Origin: Bacteroidales bacterium UBA4912
Lineage (GTDB): Bacteria; Bacteroidota; Bacteroidia; Bacteroidales; Dysgonomonadaceae
Assembly: GCA_002398875.1 (NCBI GenBank)
Contig: DHCC01000073.1
Location: 582-64,581, forward strand
Direction of reading: 5' to 3'
Length of the DNA stretch: 64,000 nt
In this document: positions 35,171 to 44,502 of the stretch, piece by piece
Position numbering within the stretch: the stretch's first letter is position 1
How the letters are laid out: every line of letters begins with the position of its first letter
Translations under genes and position numbers: made by a program
The notes under the pieces: model-generated
The model's database searches: none
What the model was told of the DNA's origin: nothing
Seen by the model: only the letters and a program-made list of their open reading frames with translations

Positions 35171-35286
35171 ATACCAGTCAGTAATAAATTAATCCTTAAA
35201 AACAAGTCCCCAATAATTTCATATCCCCTGTGCTTCAAAAAATTAGCATAATCAAGATAACCGGTTCTAAAGCCTTCGATTAGAAA
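35107..35286 (-). pseudogene. Decayed coding fragment, family unknown
   Basis: Downstream of plsC on the minus strand, a 59-codon open frame lacks an ATG. It begins after a stop at 35289-35287. Its first two thirds look protein-like (GFRTGYLDYANFLKHRGY followed by EIIGDLFLRINLLL), while the last third runs across the small RNA and looks random. It may be the remnant of a lost gene. I cannot name the family, and chance remains possible for a frame this short. Confidence 0.25.
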
Positions 35287-35300
35287 TTAATAATTAAAGA

Positions 35301-36038
35301 TCAATCATCTTTGTACTTTTCCCATAGGTTAGAATGTATAACTTGCTTTGTTTTATTGATTATTTCAGGAATTGATTCTTCTGTTATTTCATTTGCAGGA
35401 ATAGGTTTATGTATCACCAATTCAAGTTTACCCGGTTTAATGTGCAATGTGTTTCTCTTCAGAACATCAAAAGAACCGTTTATGGTCAATGGAACAATAG
35501 GCAGATTCAATTCTTGAGCTATATAAAATGCACCTGCCTTCAAACGCCCCATTTTGCCGGTATGAGAGCGTGACCCCTCAGGGAAAATGACCATTGACAC
35601 ACCATCTACTATTTTTTCTTTTGCATTTATTATACTTGATGCTCTGGCACCAGGGCTTGAATTATTTACAAAAACATGTCCGGCTTGCTCAGAGGCAAAA
35701 CCAACAAAAGGAATATTACGCAGACTCTGTTTCTGCATCCATATTATATTTTGATTTAAAAAGCCATAGACCAAAAAAATATCATAAGCACCCTGATGAT
35801 TAGCAACAAAAATATAAGATTTATTAGGATCAATATTTTCGTGCCCAGTGGTTTTAACACTACATAGTGATAACCAACAAATGAATCTGCACCACCATTT
35901 AGGAGGATAGTAACCCCAAAATTTACTACCAAAAAAAGGTGTCATTAGCATAACGATCAACGCCGTTATAAAAGTCATCACAATAAAGAGTGGGACAAAT
36001 ATAATCCATTGATATAAAAAATACAGAACTTTTCTCAC
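35301..36038 (-). CDS. plsC: 1-acyl-sn-glycerol-3-phosphate acyltransferase PlsC
   Basis: PlsC acylates lysophosphatidate to phosphatidate, the substrate of CdsA encoded 3.8 kb away. The 245-residue protein has a hydrophobic N-terminal anchor, the catalytic HX4D motif (NHQGAYD, His81 and Asp86) and the glycerol-phosphate motif FPEGSRS at 152-158. It ends with a Lys-rich helical tail. It stands alone on the minus strand with a -7 element upstream. Confidence 0.93.
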   Translation of the reverse strand: MRKVLYFLYQWIIFVPLFIVMTFITALIVMLMTPFFGSKFWGYYPPKWWCRFICWLSLCSVKTTGHENIDPNKSYIFVANHQGAYDIFLVYGFLNQNIIWMQKQSLRNIPFVGFASEQAGHVFVNNSSPGARASSIINAKEKIVDGVSMVIFPEGSRSHTGKMGRLKAGAFYIAQELNLPIVPLTINGSFDVLKRNTLHIKPGKLELVIHKPIPANEITEESIPEIINKTKQVIHSNLWEKYKDD

Positions 36039-36068
36039 TACTTAATTTTATATGGAAAAACAATTTTA

Positions 36069-36076
36069 CAAAAATA
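36069..36076 (-). promoter_or_regulatory. -7 element of plsC
   Basis: Exact TAnnTTTG on the minus strand 31 bases upstream of the start; it lies in an A-rich run, so chance is possible. Confidence 0.35.
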
Positions 36077-36233
36077 AAAAAAAAGATGTTGATTATGGTG
36101 TATAAATATACATTTTGATTGCTTTTGCTTATAACTGACAACTAAAAAAATATTTATCTCAAATAATTTCCTAGTTTGTTGAATTTTGTGTTTATTTGTG
36201 TTACGAAATCAATAACATAATTATTATACACAC

Positions 36234-36518
36234 ATGAAAGAGTTTGCAAAATACATCGGCGTAATAGTAATGCTAATTGGCGTTGCTTTTTTGGTCATAC
36301 CATTTTTAATGGGTTCTACTACTAATAATATCCTTATTATAGGAATGGTTTTGATTGTTAATGGTATGTTGGGTCACATATATATAAACAACATGAAGAA
36401 AGGTGGTGTTGTAAGCAATATCCTTTGGGCAATTTTCTTGTTAATCGTGCCATTTGTATTATATTATTTTGCCAAAAAAAGTGCATATACTGAACAAGAA
36501 ATTGCAGCGTACAATTAA
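36234..36518 (+). CDS. Small membrane protein of unknown function
   Basis: A 94-residue protein with three hydrophobic segments (about residues 7-26, 32-50 and 60-80) and a charged C-terminus (KKSAYTEQEIAAYN). I do not recognise the family. It is preceded by an imperfect TTTATTTG element and followed by a good terminator, so it forms its own short transcription unit. Confidence 0.65.
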   Translation: MKEFAKYIGVIVMLIGVAFLVIPFLMGSTTNNILIIGMVLIVNGMLGHIYINNMKKGGVVSNILWAIFLLIVPFVLYYFAKKSAYTEQEIAAYN

Positions 36519-36560
36519 TTTGATTTCACTTTAGAAACGTCTGCAATATAAAAAAACAGC

Positions 36561-36593
36561 AAATACCCCTCGGTTACTTCCAGGGGTATTTTT
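36561..36593. terminator. Terminator between small membrane protein and NfeD-type gene
   Basis: AAATACCCCT (36561-36570) pairs with AGGGGTATTT (36582-36591) around an 11-base loop. T-rich sequence follows on the right and an A-rich stretch lies on the left, so it can serve both convergent genes. Confidence 0.85.
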
Positions 36594-36630
36594 CTTTGAC
36601 CTTTTCTAAACAATACTAATAATATAATAT

Positions 36631-38013
36631 CTATTTTCTAACAACATATAGCTGAAAATTCTCATAGCGTTTAACTTCAATTTCATCTCCTTTTTCAATC
36701 ATACCACGCAAAGAAATAGCATCATAATATTCTCCATCAATATTTACTTTACCGGATGGGCGAAGAACCGTAGCAGCAAATCCGGTTTTTCCAACAATTG
36801 ATTTCGGCTCCATAGGTACTGACACATAACCTTCCTGATCTGCATGAAGAGCAACATTCATAAATATTCCTTTCTTTCCAATACGACTCATGAGATATAT
36901 GATAAGAATGATGCCCATCCCCATACCACCTAAAACAGTTATAAAAGCTCTAAAGATTTCTCTTGCAGGCAACCCTTCAAAATTAAAATTAATGTTTCCT
37001 ACAAGTGCCAATATAAGTGATGCTAATATAAGTACAATCCCAAGTATACCTGTAACACCAAATCCTGGTACAACAAATATCTCAAAGACAATAAAAATAA
37101 GTCCCAGAACAAAAAGCAACACCTCCCAGTTCTGAGCATAACCTGTTAGATAAAGAGGAGTGAAATAAAGTATAGCAGCAGTTAATGCCGCGGCCGAAGG
37201 GAAACCAACGCCGGGAGATTGTAACTCAAAGTATATTCCTCCGATTATAAACATAATAAGAAATGCTTGAACTACACCATTTGTGAGAAAACCTTTGATT
37301 TTATCATAAAGTGTTGGATTATAAGTCTCCAAAATATAGTCATTATACCCCAACTGTGATACAATAACCTCGTGAACACTCTCTGCTATACCTTCACAAT
37401 AGCCTAACTCTATGGCCTGACTCGCTGTTAACGTGAGTATTTGTGTCGAATCAGCATAACCGGGTATAACGATTCGCTCATCTACCATAGCCTCTGCAAT
37501 AGTAGGATCGCGTCTCCATAAACTTATTGTATCACCGTTTTCAATAATTGTAATTTTTCCATGACTTTCTGCTGTGGCACGCATAATACCTCTCATATAT
37601 GATTGGTATTTATCAGGTGCTTTAGCTCCGGTGCTTCCGTCTACAACTGTTGCAGCTCCTATCGATGAACTGTTCTTCATATAAATACTGTCACAGGCAA
37701 TTGCAATAAGAGCTCCTGCTGATGCAGCGTTTACATCAATAAATACATAAACAGGAATCTTAGAGTTAAGAATAGCTGTACGCATTGAATCTGCCTCTAA
37801 GACCCCTCCACCGTAAGTATTCATATCCAGAAGAACTGCATCAGCATTTTTAAGTTGTGCTTCATGAAGTCCATTTCTTAAATATATCCATGTATTACTA
37901 CCGATATTTTCCATGATATTTATACGATAAATTATCGGTTTGGAGTCCTGCGCAATAATATCAAATGATATTAAATGGAGAAATAACAAAAATGTAAAAG
38001 ATATTTTTTTCAT
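36631..38013 (-). CDS. NfeD-family membrane serine protease
   Basis: A 460-residue protein joining a ClpP-class protease domain to an NfeD membrane and OB-fold region. The signal peptide ends near FDIIAQ. The protease part carries the nucleophile region NAASAGALIA (Ser98), preceded by LLDMNTYGGG. Four or five membrane segments follow (about residues 235-380), and the C-terminal 65 residues form the small OB barrel (GKTGFAATVLRPSGKVNIDG). Family members cut hydrophobic ends of membrane proteins and partner with flotillin-like proteins; none is adjacent here. It is divergent from the tricorn-like gene. Confidence 0.92.
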   Translation of the reverse strand: MKKISFTFLLFLHLISFDIIAQDSKPIIYRINIMENIGSNTWIYLRNGLHEAQLKNADAVLLDMNTYGGGVLEADSMRTAILNSKIPVYVFIDVNAASAGALIAIACDSIYMKNSSSIGAATVVDGSTGAKAPDKYQSYMRGIMRATAESHGKITIIENGDTISLWRRDPTIAEAMVDERIVIPGYADSTQILTLTASQAIELGYCEGIAESVHEVIVSQLGYNDYILETYNPTLYDKIKGFLTNGVVQAFLIMFIIGGIYFELQSPGVGFPSAAALTAAILYFTPLYLTGYAQNWEVLLFVLGLIFIVFEIFVVPGFGVTGILGIVLILASLILALVGNINFNFEGLPAREIFRAFITVLGGMGMGIILIIYLMSRIGKKGIFMNVALHADQEGYVSVPMEPKSIVGKTGFAATVLRPSGKVNIDGEYYDAISLRGMIEKGDEIEVKRYENFQLYVVRK

Positions 38014-38033
38014 TCGTTACTGGGTTATATCAA

Positions 38034-38041
38034 CAAAGATA
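38034..38041 (-). promoter_or_regulatory. -7 element of the NfeD-type gene
   Basis: Exact TAnnTTTG on the minus strand, 21 bases upstream of the ATG at 38013. Confidence 0.45.
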
Positions 38042-38070
38042 ATAGAATTTGCAATTTTCTGATTATTAAA

Positions 38071-38107
38071 ACATATTAAGTACATATTAAAACTAATAAT
38101 AATATGT
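38071..38107. repeat. Three copies of an 8-bp motif between divergent protease genes
   Basis: ACATATTA occurs at 38071-38078 and 38082-38089, 11 bases apart, and its complement at 38100-38107. They lie between the two promoters of the divergent protease genes. The phasing of one helical turn fits a regulator-binding array, but the region is AT-rich. Confidence 0.35.
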
Positions 38108-38134
38108 AGAAGATAAAAAATCATTTTTATTATG

Positions 38135-38142
38135 TAAATTTG
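38135..38142 (+). promoter_or_regulatory. -7 element of the tricorn-like gene
   Basis: TAAATTTG is an exact match to TAnnTTTG, 19 bases before the ATG at 38162; no clear -33 element. Confidence 0.45.
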
Positions 38143-38161
38143 ATATTAAAAATATGATTTA

Positions 38162-41100
38162 ATGAAAAAGTTATTATTTATTATTCTTGCAAGCTCAATA
38201 TATTTTCATGCCACTGCAATGAATGACGCGCGTATGATGCGTTTTCCGGACATAAACGGCGATCTTATAACATTTGTATATGCAGGTGACATCTGGACTG
38301 TTAACGCCGGTGGAGGCGAAGCAAAAAGGCTTACATCCCATCCCGGGATAGAATTATTTCCTAAAATTTCACCAAATGGTAAATGGATAGCATTTTCTGC
38401 TGAGTATTCAGGAAGCAGGCAGATATGGGTAATGTCCTCAGAAGGTGGTGTTGCAAGACAGCTTACTTTCTATAACTCAGTGGGTGTTATGCCCCCAAGA
38501 GGTGGATTTGACAATGTAGTGCTGGATTGGACTCCTGATAGTGAAAGAATACTCTTTAGATCAAACAGAACTTCATTTGGTGATAGAAACGGAAGATATT
38601 TTACTATTAGTATTAATGGCGGAATGGAAGAGTCACTGCCTATAGTAAATGGAGGTTTTGCTTCTTATTCTCCCGATGGAACACAAATTTGTTTCACTCC
38701 TGTTGATCGTGAATTTCGTACATGGAAAAGATACAAAGGAGGTAGAGCAACTGAACTGTGGATATACGATCTGAAAAAGAATTTATCCGAACAGATTACA
38801 AATTGGGCTGGATCTGATCAATGGCCAATATGGTATGGTGATAATATTTATTACGCATCCGATAAGGACACCCGACTAAATATACATCGCCATAACGTTA
38901 AGACCGGCGAAAATATTAAAATTACCAGTCATACAGAGTTTGATGTAATGTGGCCTTCGGGAAGTAATGGAAAGTTGGTCTATGAAAATGGAGGTTATCT
39001 TTATGTACTTGATCTGAATAGCAGAAAATCAAACAAGATTAATGTTTCTATAAATTATGACAATCCTAATTTACAGCCTTACTTTAAGAATGTAAAAGAT
39101 TTTATTGGCAGCTACTCACTTTCTCCAACTGCCAAAAGAGCACTTTTTGAAGCAAGAGGCGATATATTTAGTGTTCCTGCTGAAAATGGAGAAATAGTTA
39201 ATCTTACAAATACTCAAGGTGTACGGGAAATTTCTCCTGTATGGTCCCCCGACGGAAAACAGATTGCATACTTTTCAGATGAGACTGGCGAGTACGAATT
39301 GTATCTCCTTGAAAATAAGAATGGTGCAAAACCTCGTCAAATTACTAATAGTTCATCAGCCTGGAAAAATAGCGCTGAGTGGTCTCCTAAAAGCACACAA
39401 CTTGTTTATAGCGACCGGACAATGACGCTTTGGTTAGTGGATATTATAACTGGAAATGAAACTGAGATCGATAAAGCTACCGGTGAGGAGATAAGAGATT
39501 ATACATTTTCTCCCGATGGCGATTGGATTGCATATAGCAAATCTTTACCTAACTATCAATCGGCATTGTGGTTGTATCAATTATCAACGGGTAAAAAACA
39601 TCAAATCACAGATGCTTCTTTTTCTGATGGGAATCCGGTTTTCAGCACCGATGGAAAATTTTTATTCTTCCTCTCCAATAGAGATTTCAACCTGACATTT
39701 AGCAGCTTTGAGTTCGATTATCTATATAATAATGCGACACGTATTTATGCTATTCCTCTACTCAATGACGGAACTAAACTTACTACTTTTATAAAAGATG
39801 AAGAACCTTATGATAATGAAGGATCTGCAGGCAGTGAGCGCAAAGAGAATAACAAAAACAAAGCAAAAACTGATATAAAGGTAAATATAGATATTGAAGG
39901 TATTCAAAACCGTATAGAAGTACTTCCGATGACCTCAGGCAATTATCGTATTTTAGGGACAGTTGATGAAGGATTACTCTTCTCTTCAGGTAATAAAATA
40001 ATGAGATATAATATTAAAGAAGAAAAAGTAGAAGATATTTTAGAGGGAGTCGGATTTGCAACACTTTCAGCTGACGGTAAATCATTCATTTATCGTAATA
40101 ATGGTGATTATGCCATTGCAAAAAACCAGACTGGACAGAAAATCGGAAACGGCAATCTTGATCTTGCAAAACTGATGATGAAGATTGATCCTGTAAAGGA
40201 GTGGAATCAGATTTATGATGATGCATTCAGAATATTCAGGGACTATTTTTATGTAAACAACCTGCATGGAGTTGATTGGAATGGTATTAAAGAAACTTAT
40301 GGCGCTTTACTACCTTATGTACCAAGTAGATTTGATCTGGATTATATTCTCAATGAAGTAGTTAGTGAAACCAACACCGGGCACTCTTATGTGGATTGGG
40401 GTGATATAGCTAAAGTAGAACGCATAGATGGAGGTTTATTAGGTGCTGAGCTTGAATCAGATCTTACCACAGGACGTTATAGAATAAAGAAGATATATCA
40501 AGGTGAAAACTGGAATGAGGATCGACGATCTCCTCTGACTGAAAGTGGGATTTTTATAAATGAAGGTGATTATATTATCAGTATCAACGGAGAGGAATTA
40601 ACCACAGACAAGAATCCCTACGAAATACTTGAAAACCTTGGAGGCAGATACATAGAACTTACCGTTAATGACAAACCTTCTGGAGCAGATGCTGATACAT
40701 ATACAATAAAAACAATCACCAGTGAGCAACAATTAAGGTATCTTGATTGGGTAAATGAAAGGCGTAACCTTGTTGAAAAGTTATCTAATGGAAGAATTGG
40801 TTATATACATGTACCTAATACATCCTATGAAGGAAACATGGAGTTGTTTAGGGGCATGCTCACGTATAACGATAAAGAAGCTCTTATAATAGATGATAGG
40901 TATAATGGTGGCGGTTTTATTCCTGATAGAATGATTGACCTTCTTAATCGCAGAACACTCGTTTACTGGCATAGAAATAATATTGAGTTGCCTATGAAAT
41001 CTCCCGGAATTGCTCACGATGGTCCTAAAGCAATGCTTATAAACGGTTATTCCTCTTCGGGAGGTGATGCTTTCCCCTATTTCTTTCGTAAAACAGGTGA

Positions 41101-41419
41101 GGGCAAGTTGATTGGTACTCGCACCTGGGGTGGTCTTGTAGGAATATCCGGTAATGCCCGTCTTGTTGATGGAGGATACATTTCTGTACCAATGTTTGGT
41201 GTTTATGATGAGACAGGTCAATGGATAATAGAAGGAGTTGGTGTATACCCTGATATAGAAGTAATTGACAGACCAGATGAATTAGCAAAAGGAAATGATC
41301 CATCAGTAGAGAAAGCAGTGGAAGTTTTATTAGAAGAACTGAATAATTTACCCCGTAAGGAAATCAAAGCACCTACCCCACCCGACAGATCTAAATGGAT
41401 AGAAATTGATATAAAATAA
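38162..41419 (+). CDS. Tricorn-like S41 protease
   Basis: A 1085-residue exported protease. A signal peptide (ending about YFHATA) is followed by an N-terminal beta-propeller with WD/PD40-like blades (SPNGKWIAFSAEYSG, SPDGTQICF, SPDGKQIAYFSDE, SPDGDWIAYS). A second propeller-like part, a helical C1 domain, a PDZ domain (about residues 760-850) and a C-terminal S41 core follow. The catalytic serine is within SSS at 964-966 of GYSSSGGDAFPY. Archaeal tricorn is cytosolic; the signal peptide here suggests a periplasmic peptide-degrading role. It is monocistronic with a terminator after it. Confidence 0.93.
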   Translation: MKKLLFIILASSIYFHATAMNDARMMRFPDINGDLITFVYAGDIWTVNAGGGEAKRLTSHPGIELFPKISPNGKWIAFSAEYSGSRQIWVMSSEGGVARQLTFYNSVGVMPPRGGFDNVVLDWTPDSERILFRSNRTSFGDRNGRYFTISINGGMEESLPIVNGGFASYSPDGTQICFTPVDREFRTWKRYKGGRATELWIYDLKKNLSEQITNWAGSDQWPIWYGDNIYYASDKDTRLNIHRHNVKTGENIKITSHTEFDVMWPSGSNGKLVYENGGYLYVLDLNSRKSNKINVSINYDNPNLQPYFKNVKDFIGSYSLSPTAKRALFEARGDIFSVPAENGEIVNLTNTQGVREISPVWSPDGKQIAYFSDETGEYELYLLENKNGAKPRQITNSSSAWKNSAEWSPKSTQLVYSDRTMTLWLVDIITGNETEIDKATGEEIRDYTFSPDGDWIAYSKSLPNYQSALWLYQLSTGKKHQITDASFSDGNPVFSTDGKFLFFLSNRDFNLTFSSFEFDYLYNNATRIYAIPLLNDGTKLTTFIKDEEPYDNEGSAGSERKENNKNKAKTDIKVNIDIEGIQNRIEVLPMTSGNYRILGTVDEGLLFSSGNKIMRYNIKEEKVEDILEGVGFATLSADGKSFIYRNNGDYAIAKNQTGQKIGNGNLDLAKLMMKIDPVKEWNQIYDDAFRIFRDYFYVNNLHGVDWNGIKETYGALLPYVPSRFDLDYILNEVVSETNTGHSYVDWGDIAKVERIDGGLLGAELESDLTTGRYRIKKIYQGENWNEDRRSPLTESGIFINEGDYIISINGEELTTDKNPYEILENLGGRYIELTVNDKPSGADADTYTIKTITSEQQLRYLDWVNERRNLVEKLSNGRIGYIHVPNTSYEGNMELFRGMLTYNDKEALIIDDRYNGGGFIPDRMIDLLNRRTLVYWHRNNIELPMKSPGIAHDGPKAMLINGYSSSGGDAFPYFFRKTGEGKLIGTRTWGGLVGISGNARLVDGGYISVPMFGVYDETGQWIIEGVGVYPDIEVIDRPDELAKGNDPSVEKAVEVLLEELNNLPRKEIKAPTPPDRSKWIEIDIK

Positions 41420-41442
41420 ATATCATTCGATAAATACACAGT

Positions 41443-41485
41443 AAACGGGAGATGATTGAATTTTTAAATCGTCTCCCGTTTTTTA
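41443..41485 (+). terminator. Terminator of the tricorn-like gene
   Basis: AAACGGGAGA (from 41443) pairs with TCTCCCGTTT (from 41472), and AT-rich sequence extends the stem inward. A T-run follows. Confidence 0.9.
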
Positions 41486-41597
41486 TGTTAATATCACATC
41501 TTTTTAAAAGTATGTACGTTAAATATTAATTTGTTAAAACAATTATAATTAAACATTTGTTGTAATATTGAATTCAAGAATTATAAACCAAAATTAT

Positions 41598-42836
41598 ATG
41601 AAGCACTTAATTATTACAGCACTTTTTTCATTATCCTTTCTCTTTTTATCAGCTGCTTGCGATGAAGGTAAAACAAAAAATGAGCAAGGAAATCCGTTAA
41701 TTATTCTACCCCCTGTAGAGACACAAAAACCAAATACAACTTATAAACCGGCATTTGAAGGTCAGACAAGGATTGCAGGAGTTAAAACAACTACACCTTA
41801 TGAAGCAAAGGTTATCTCCTCTGAACTAGATAACCCATGGGCTGTTACTTCACTCCCTGACGGTCGTTTGGCTATAACAGAAAAAGGCGGTACAATGCGA
41901 ATAGCAACTACTGAGGGTATAGTTAGTGGTAAAATAGAGGGATTCCCTGAAGTAGATGACAGAAATCAGGGAGGGTTACTGGATGTGGCTCCGGCACCTG
42001 ATTTTTCAACAAGCAGAACACTTTACTTTACACTTGCTGAAAGAACACCACAAGGCTCTCTTACAGCTGTAGGTAAAGGAATACTATCAAATGATGAAAC
42101 TACAATTGATAATTTTCAAATAATTTACCGTGCAATCCCCTATTTTGATAATAGTATGCATTTCGGAAGTCGAATTGTATTTGATAAGGAGGGTAATATT
42201 TTTATCACAACAGGTGAAAGATCCAGCCTAGAAACCCGTTACAATGCACAAAAACTTGAGACTGCTCACGGAAAAGTGATACATATTACCACTGATGGAA
42301 ATGCTGTTCAGGGAAATCCATTCATTAATACTGAAGGTGTACTTCCTGAAATTTATAGTTTTGGCCATCGAAACCCGCAGGGATTGGATATTCATCCGGT
42401 GACCGGTGAACTATGGCTTAGTGAAATGGGGCCGCGAGGAGGAGATGAACTTAATATAATAGAGTCGGGAAAAGATTATGGGTGGCCAACTATTACTTAT
42501 GGAATTGAATATAATGGCAATATAATTGGTGATGGCATCACTCAAAAAGAAGGTATGGAACAACCTATATATTATTGGGATCCAGTACTTTCTCCAAGTG
42601 GTATGGCATTTTATAATTCAACCGCAATACCTGAATGGGAAAATAATTTGTTCATAGGTGGTTTAAGCAGCAGACATATTGCACGTATAGTAATAGAAAA
42701 TAATAAGGTAGTTGGAGAAGAACGCCTACTTGCAGATGAAGGTGAACGATTTCGAGATATCGGTGCTGGAAATGATGGCGCACTATACGCAGTTACTGAC
42801 TCAGGCAAATTATATCGCATTGCAAAATCTAACTAA
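41598..42836 (+). CDS. PQQ-dependent sugar dehydrogenase-like lipoprotein
   Basis: A 412-residue lipoprotein (Cys21 in FLSAAC) with the six-bladed propeller of soluble aldose dehydrogenases of the YliI/GDH-B type. Signature segments are DNPWAVTSLPDGRLAITEKG, FGHRNPQGLDIHPVTGELW, EMGPRGGDELN and SGKDYGWPTITYG. The ATG at 41598 is preferred over 41568 because it starts the signal peptide. PQQ synthesis genes are not in the window, so the cofactor may come from outside or another lineage-specific use applies. It is followed by an aldo/keto reductase gene 44 bases later. Confidence 0.88.
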   Translation: MKHLIITALFSLSFLFLSAACDEGKTKNEQGNPLIILPPVETQKPNTTYKPAFEGQTRIAGVKTTTPYEAKVISSELDNPWAVTSLPDGRLAITEKGGTMRIATTEGIVSGKIEGFPEVDDRNQGGLLDVAPAPDFSTSRTLYFTLAERTPQGSLTAVGKGILSNDETTIDNFQIIYRAIPYFDNSMHFGSRIVFDKEGNIFITTGERSSLETRYNAQKLETAHGKVIHITTDGNAVQGNPFINTEGVLPEIYSFGHRNPQGLDIHPVTGELWLSEMGPRGGDELNIIESGKDYGWPTITYGIEYNGNIIGDGITQKEGMEQPIYYWDPVLSPSGMAFYNSTAIPEWENNLFIGGLSSRHIARIVIENNKVVGEERLLADEGERFRDIGAGNDGALYAVTDSGKLYRIAKSN

Positions 42837-42880
42837 GTTCGAAATACTTTAATAATCTAAACGACTAATTGATGTGCATC

Positions 42881-43873
42881 ATGGACAAACGACAATTTAT
42901 TAAACAAAGTGTAGCCGGTGCAGTTGCTTTAGGAACTGCAGGTAAGATGGGTACAGCATTTGCAAGGACAAACGATGAGTTAAGTACCAAAGTAACTACA
43001 TCAATTAAACGCACATTAGGTAAAACAGGATTTGAAGTATTTCCTGTTGTTTACGGTGGAATAGTTTCAAGCAGAGATGGTCAAGCTGCATCAGATAATT
43101 ATGTAGCATGGGCTATTGACAGAGGTATCAATTATTTTGATGTTGCTCCTTCTTATGGTGATGCAGAAGAAAAACTGGGAATCTCATTGAAACCATTTAG
43201 AAAAGATAACTATTTGGCATGTAAAACAACAATTAGAGCACGTATAGAGGCAGAAAAAGAGTTCGAGGAATCACTTCGTTTATTGCAAACAGATTATTTT
43301 GATCTGTTTCAATTGCATAGTCTGACTACACCGGAAGATGTTGACAAAGCCTTTTCTGCAGATGGTGTGATTGAAATGATAGAAAAAGAAAAACAACGTG
43401 GCAGAATTCGTAAAGTAGGTTTCTCTGCACATTCACAAAAACAGGCATTACGTGCTATGTCAATGTATGATTTTGATACCGTAATGTTTCCCATTAATTG
43501 GCAAATGGATATGCTTGCTAAATGGGGATCCGGAGTTGCAAACGATGCAAAACAACGTGGGATGGGTGTAATAGCTTTAAAAGGTCTGATACATCGCAAA
43601 TGGCTTAATCAAGAGGAAAGAGAGTCTTACCCAAAATCATGGTGTAAACCCATAGATGTAAGTAATCCTGAAATGGGTATTGCAGCTCTGAAGTACACTT
43701 TTATGACCGGAGCTGATGTAATTGTTCCGCCGGGAGATTTCCGAAATTTCGCTTTCTGTGTTGATCATATAGAAGAGATAATAAATGAACCATTATCTAA
43801 AGAGGAGAAATCATTACTTGACAATGAATTCGTTGCTGTTAAAGACTATCCGTTCTTTGATCCACAGGCATAA
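42881..43873 (+). CDS. Aldo/keto reductase with Tat-like signal
   Basis: A 330-residue reductase. The catalytic tetrad is visible: Asp in FDVAPSYGDAE with the Tyr in the same motif, Lys in YLACKTT, and His in FDLFQLHSL. The N-terminus MDKRQFIKQSVAGAVALG has a KR-x-F twin-arginine-like motif before a hydrophobic stretch, suggesting export as a folded, cofactor-loaded protein. The ATG at 42881 is chosen because it fits this signal; 42869 adds four residues. It probably shares a transcript with the sugar dehydrogenase and may act on the same compounds. Confidence 0.88.
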   Translation: MDKRQFIKQSVAGAVALGTAGKMGTAFARTNDELSTKVTTSIKRTLGKTGFEVFPVVYGGIVSSRDGQAASDNYVAWAIDRGINYFDVAPSYGDAEEKLGISLKPFRKDNYLACKTTIRARIEAEKEFEESLRLLQTDYFDLFQLHSLTTPEDVDKAFSADGVIEMIEKEKQRGRIRKVGFSAHSQKQALRAMSMYDFDTVMFPINWQMDMLAKWGSGVANDAKQRGMGVIALKGLIHRKWLNQEERESYPKSWCKPIDVSNPEMGIAALKYTFMTGADVIVPPGDFRNFAFCVDHIEEIINEPLSKEEKSLLDNEFVAVKDYPFFDPQA

Positions 43874-43969
43874 ATTTAATAATTATATTTCACATAGAAA
43901 TACTATATGTTGCAATATTTATTATTAAGCTTATGAAATTTAATAAATTATTTTTTTACAGCAATCAAA

Positions 43970-44016
43970 TAAAATAGTCCGGTTTTTTTAAGATTAATCT
44001 TTTAAAACCCGGACTT
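43970..44016 (-). terminator. Inverted repeat, terminator of the VOC gene
   Basis: AGTCCGG (43976-43982) pairs with CCGGACT (44009-44015), extended inward by T-rich and A-rich arms with one bulged C. On the minus strand a T-rich tract follows. It may also stop the aldo/keto reductase transcript from the other side. Confidence 0.75.
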
Positions 44017-44038
44017 GATGTTTAGTAAAAATATAAAT

Positions 44039-44467
44039 TTATGCAGTTTCACCAACCAGATTATAATTTATCATCCACCATATTCCGTATTTATCTCTGA
44101 AACTGCCAAAATAATCACCCCAAAACATCTCCTCCATAGGCATTTCGATTTCACCACCGGCAGAAAGCTCATTGAAAATCCTGTCAGCTTCTTCACGACT
44201 ATCGGGTGATAAGCTTATATAATTATTATTGCCGGATTTGAACTGAGATTTCATTCTTGTCGGGACATCTGAGCCCATCAAAATATCATTGCCGATTGGA
44301 AGACTTACATGCATCACCAAATTTCGATCTTCATCTGAAGCCTCCATATCAGCGATATCGCCTATCCTGGAGAAATAAGTAAACTCACCGCCAAAGACAG
44401 TTTTATAAAAGTTGAAAGCCTCTTCGCAAGTGCCATCAAAATTTAAATAAGGATTTAATTTAGCCAT
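44039..44467 (-). CDS. VOC family protein (PhnB-like)
   Basis: A 142-residue protein of the vicinal oxygen chelate fold, like PhnB/glyoxalase-related proteins. It begins LNPYLNFDGTCEEAFNFYKT and carries FGGEFTYFSRIGD, HVSLPIGNDILMGSD and EEMFWGDYFGSFRDKYGIWW, all typical of the PhnB branch. No substrate can be assigned. It lies 35 bases downstream of the epimerase gene on the same strand, so they are likely co-transcribed. Confidence 0.88.
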   Translation of the reverse strand: MAKLNPYLNFDGTCEEAFNFYKTVFGGEFTYFSRIGDIADMEASDEDRNLVMHVSLPIGNDILMGSDVPTRMKSQFKSGNNNYISLSPDSREEADRIFNELSAGGEIEMPMEEMFWGDYFGSFRDKYGIWWMINYNLVGETA

Positions 44468-44502
44468 AATTTTAATTGATTAAATAAAATGATATATTCT
44501 TA

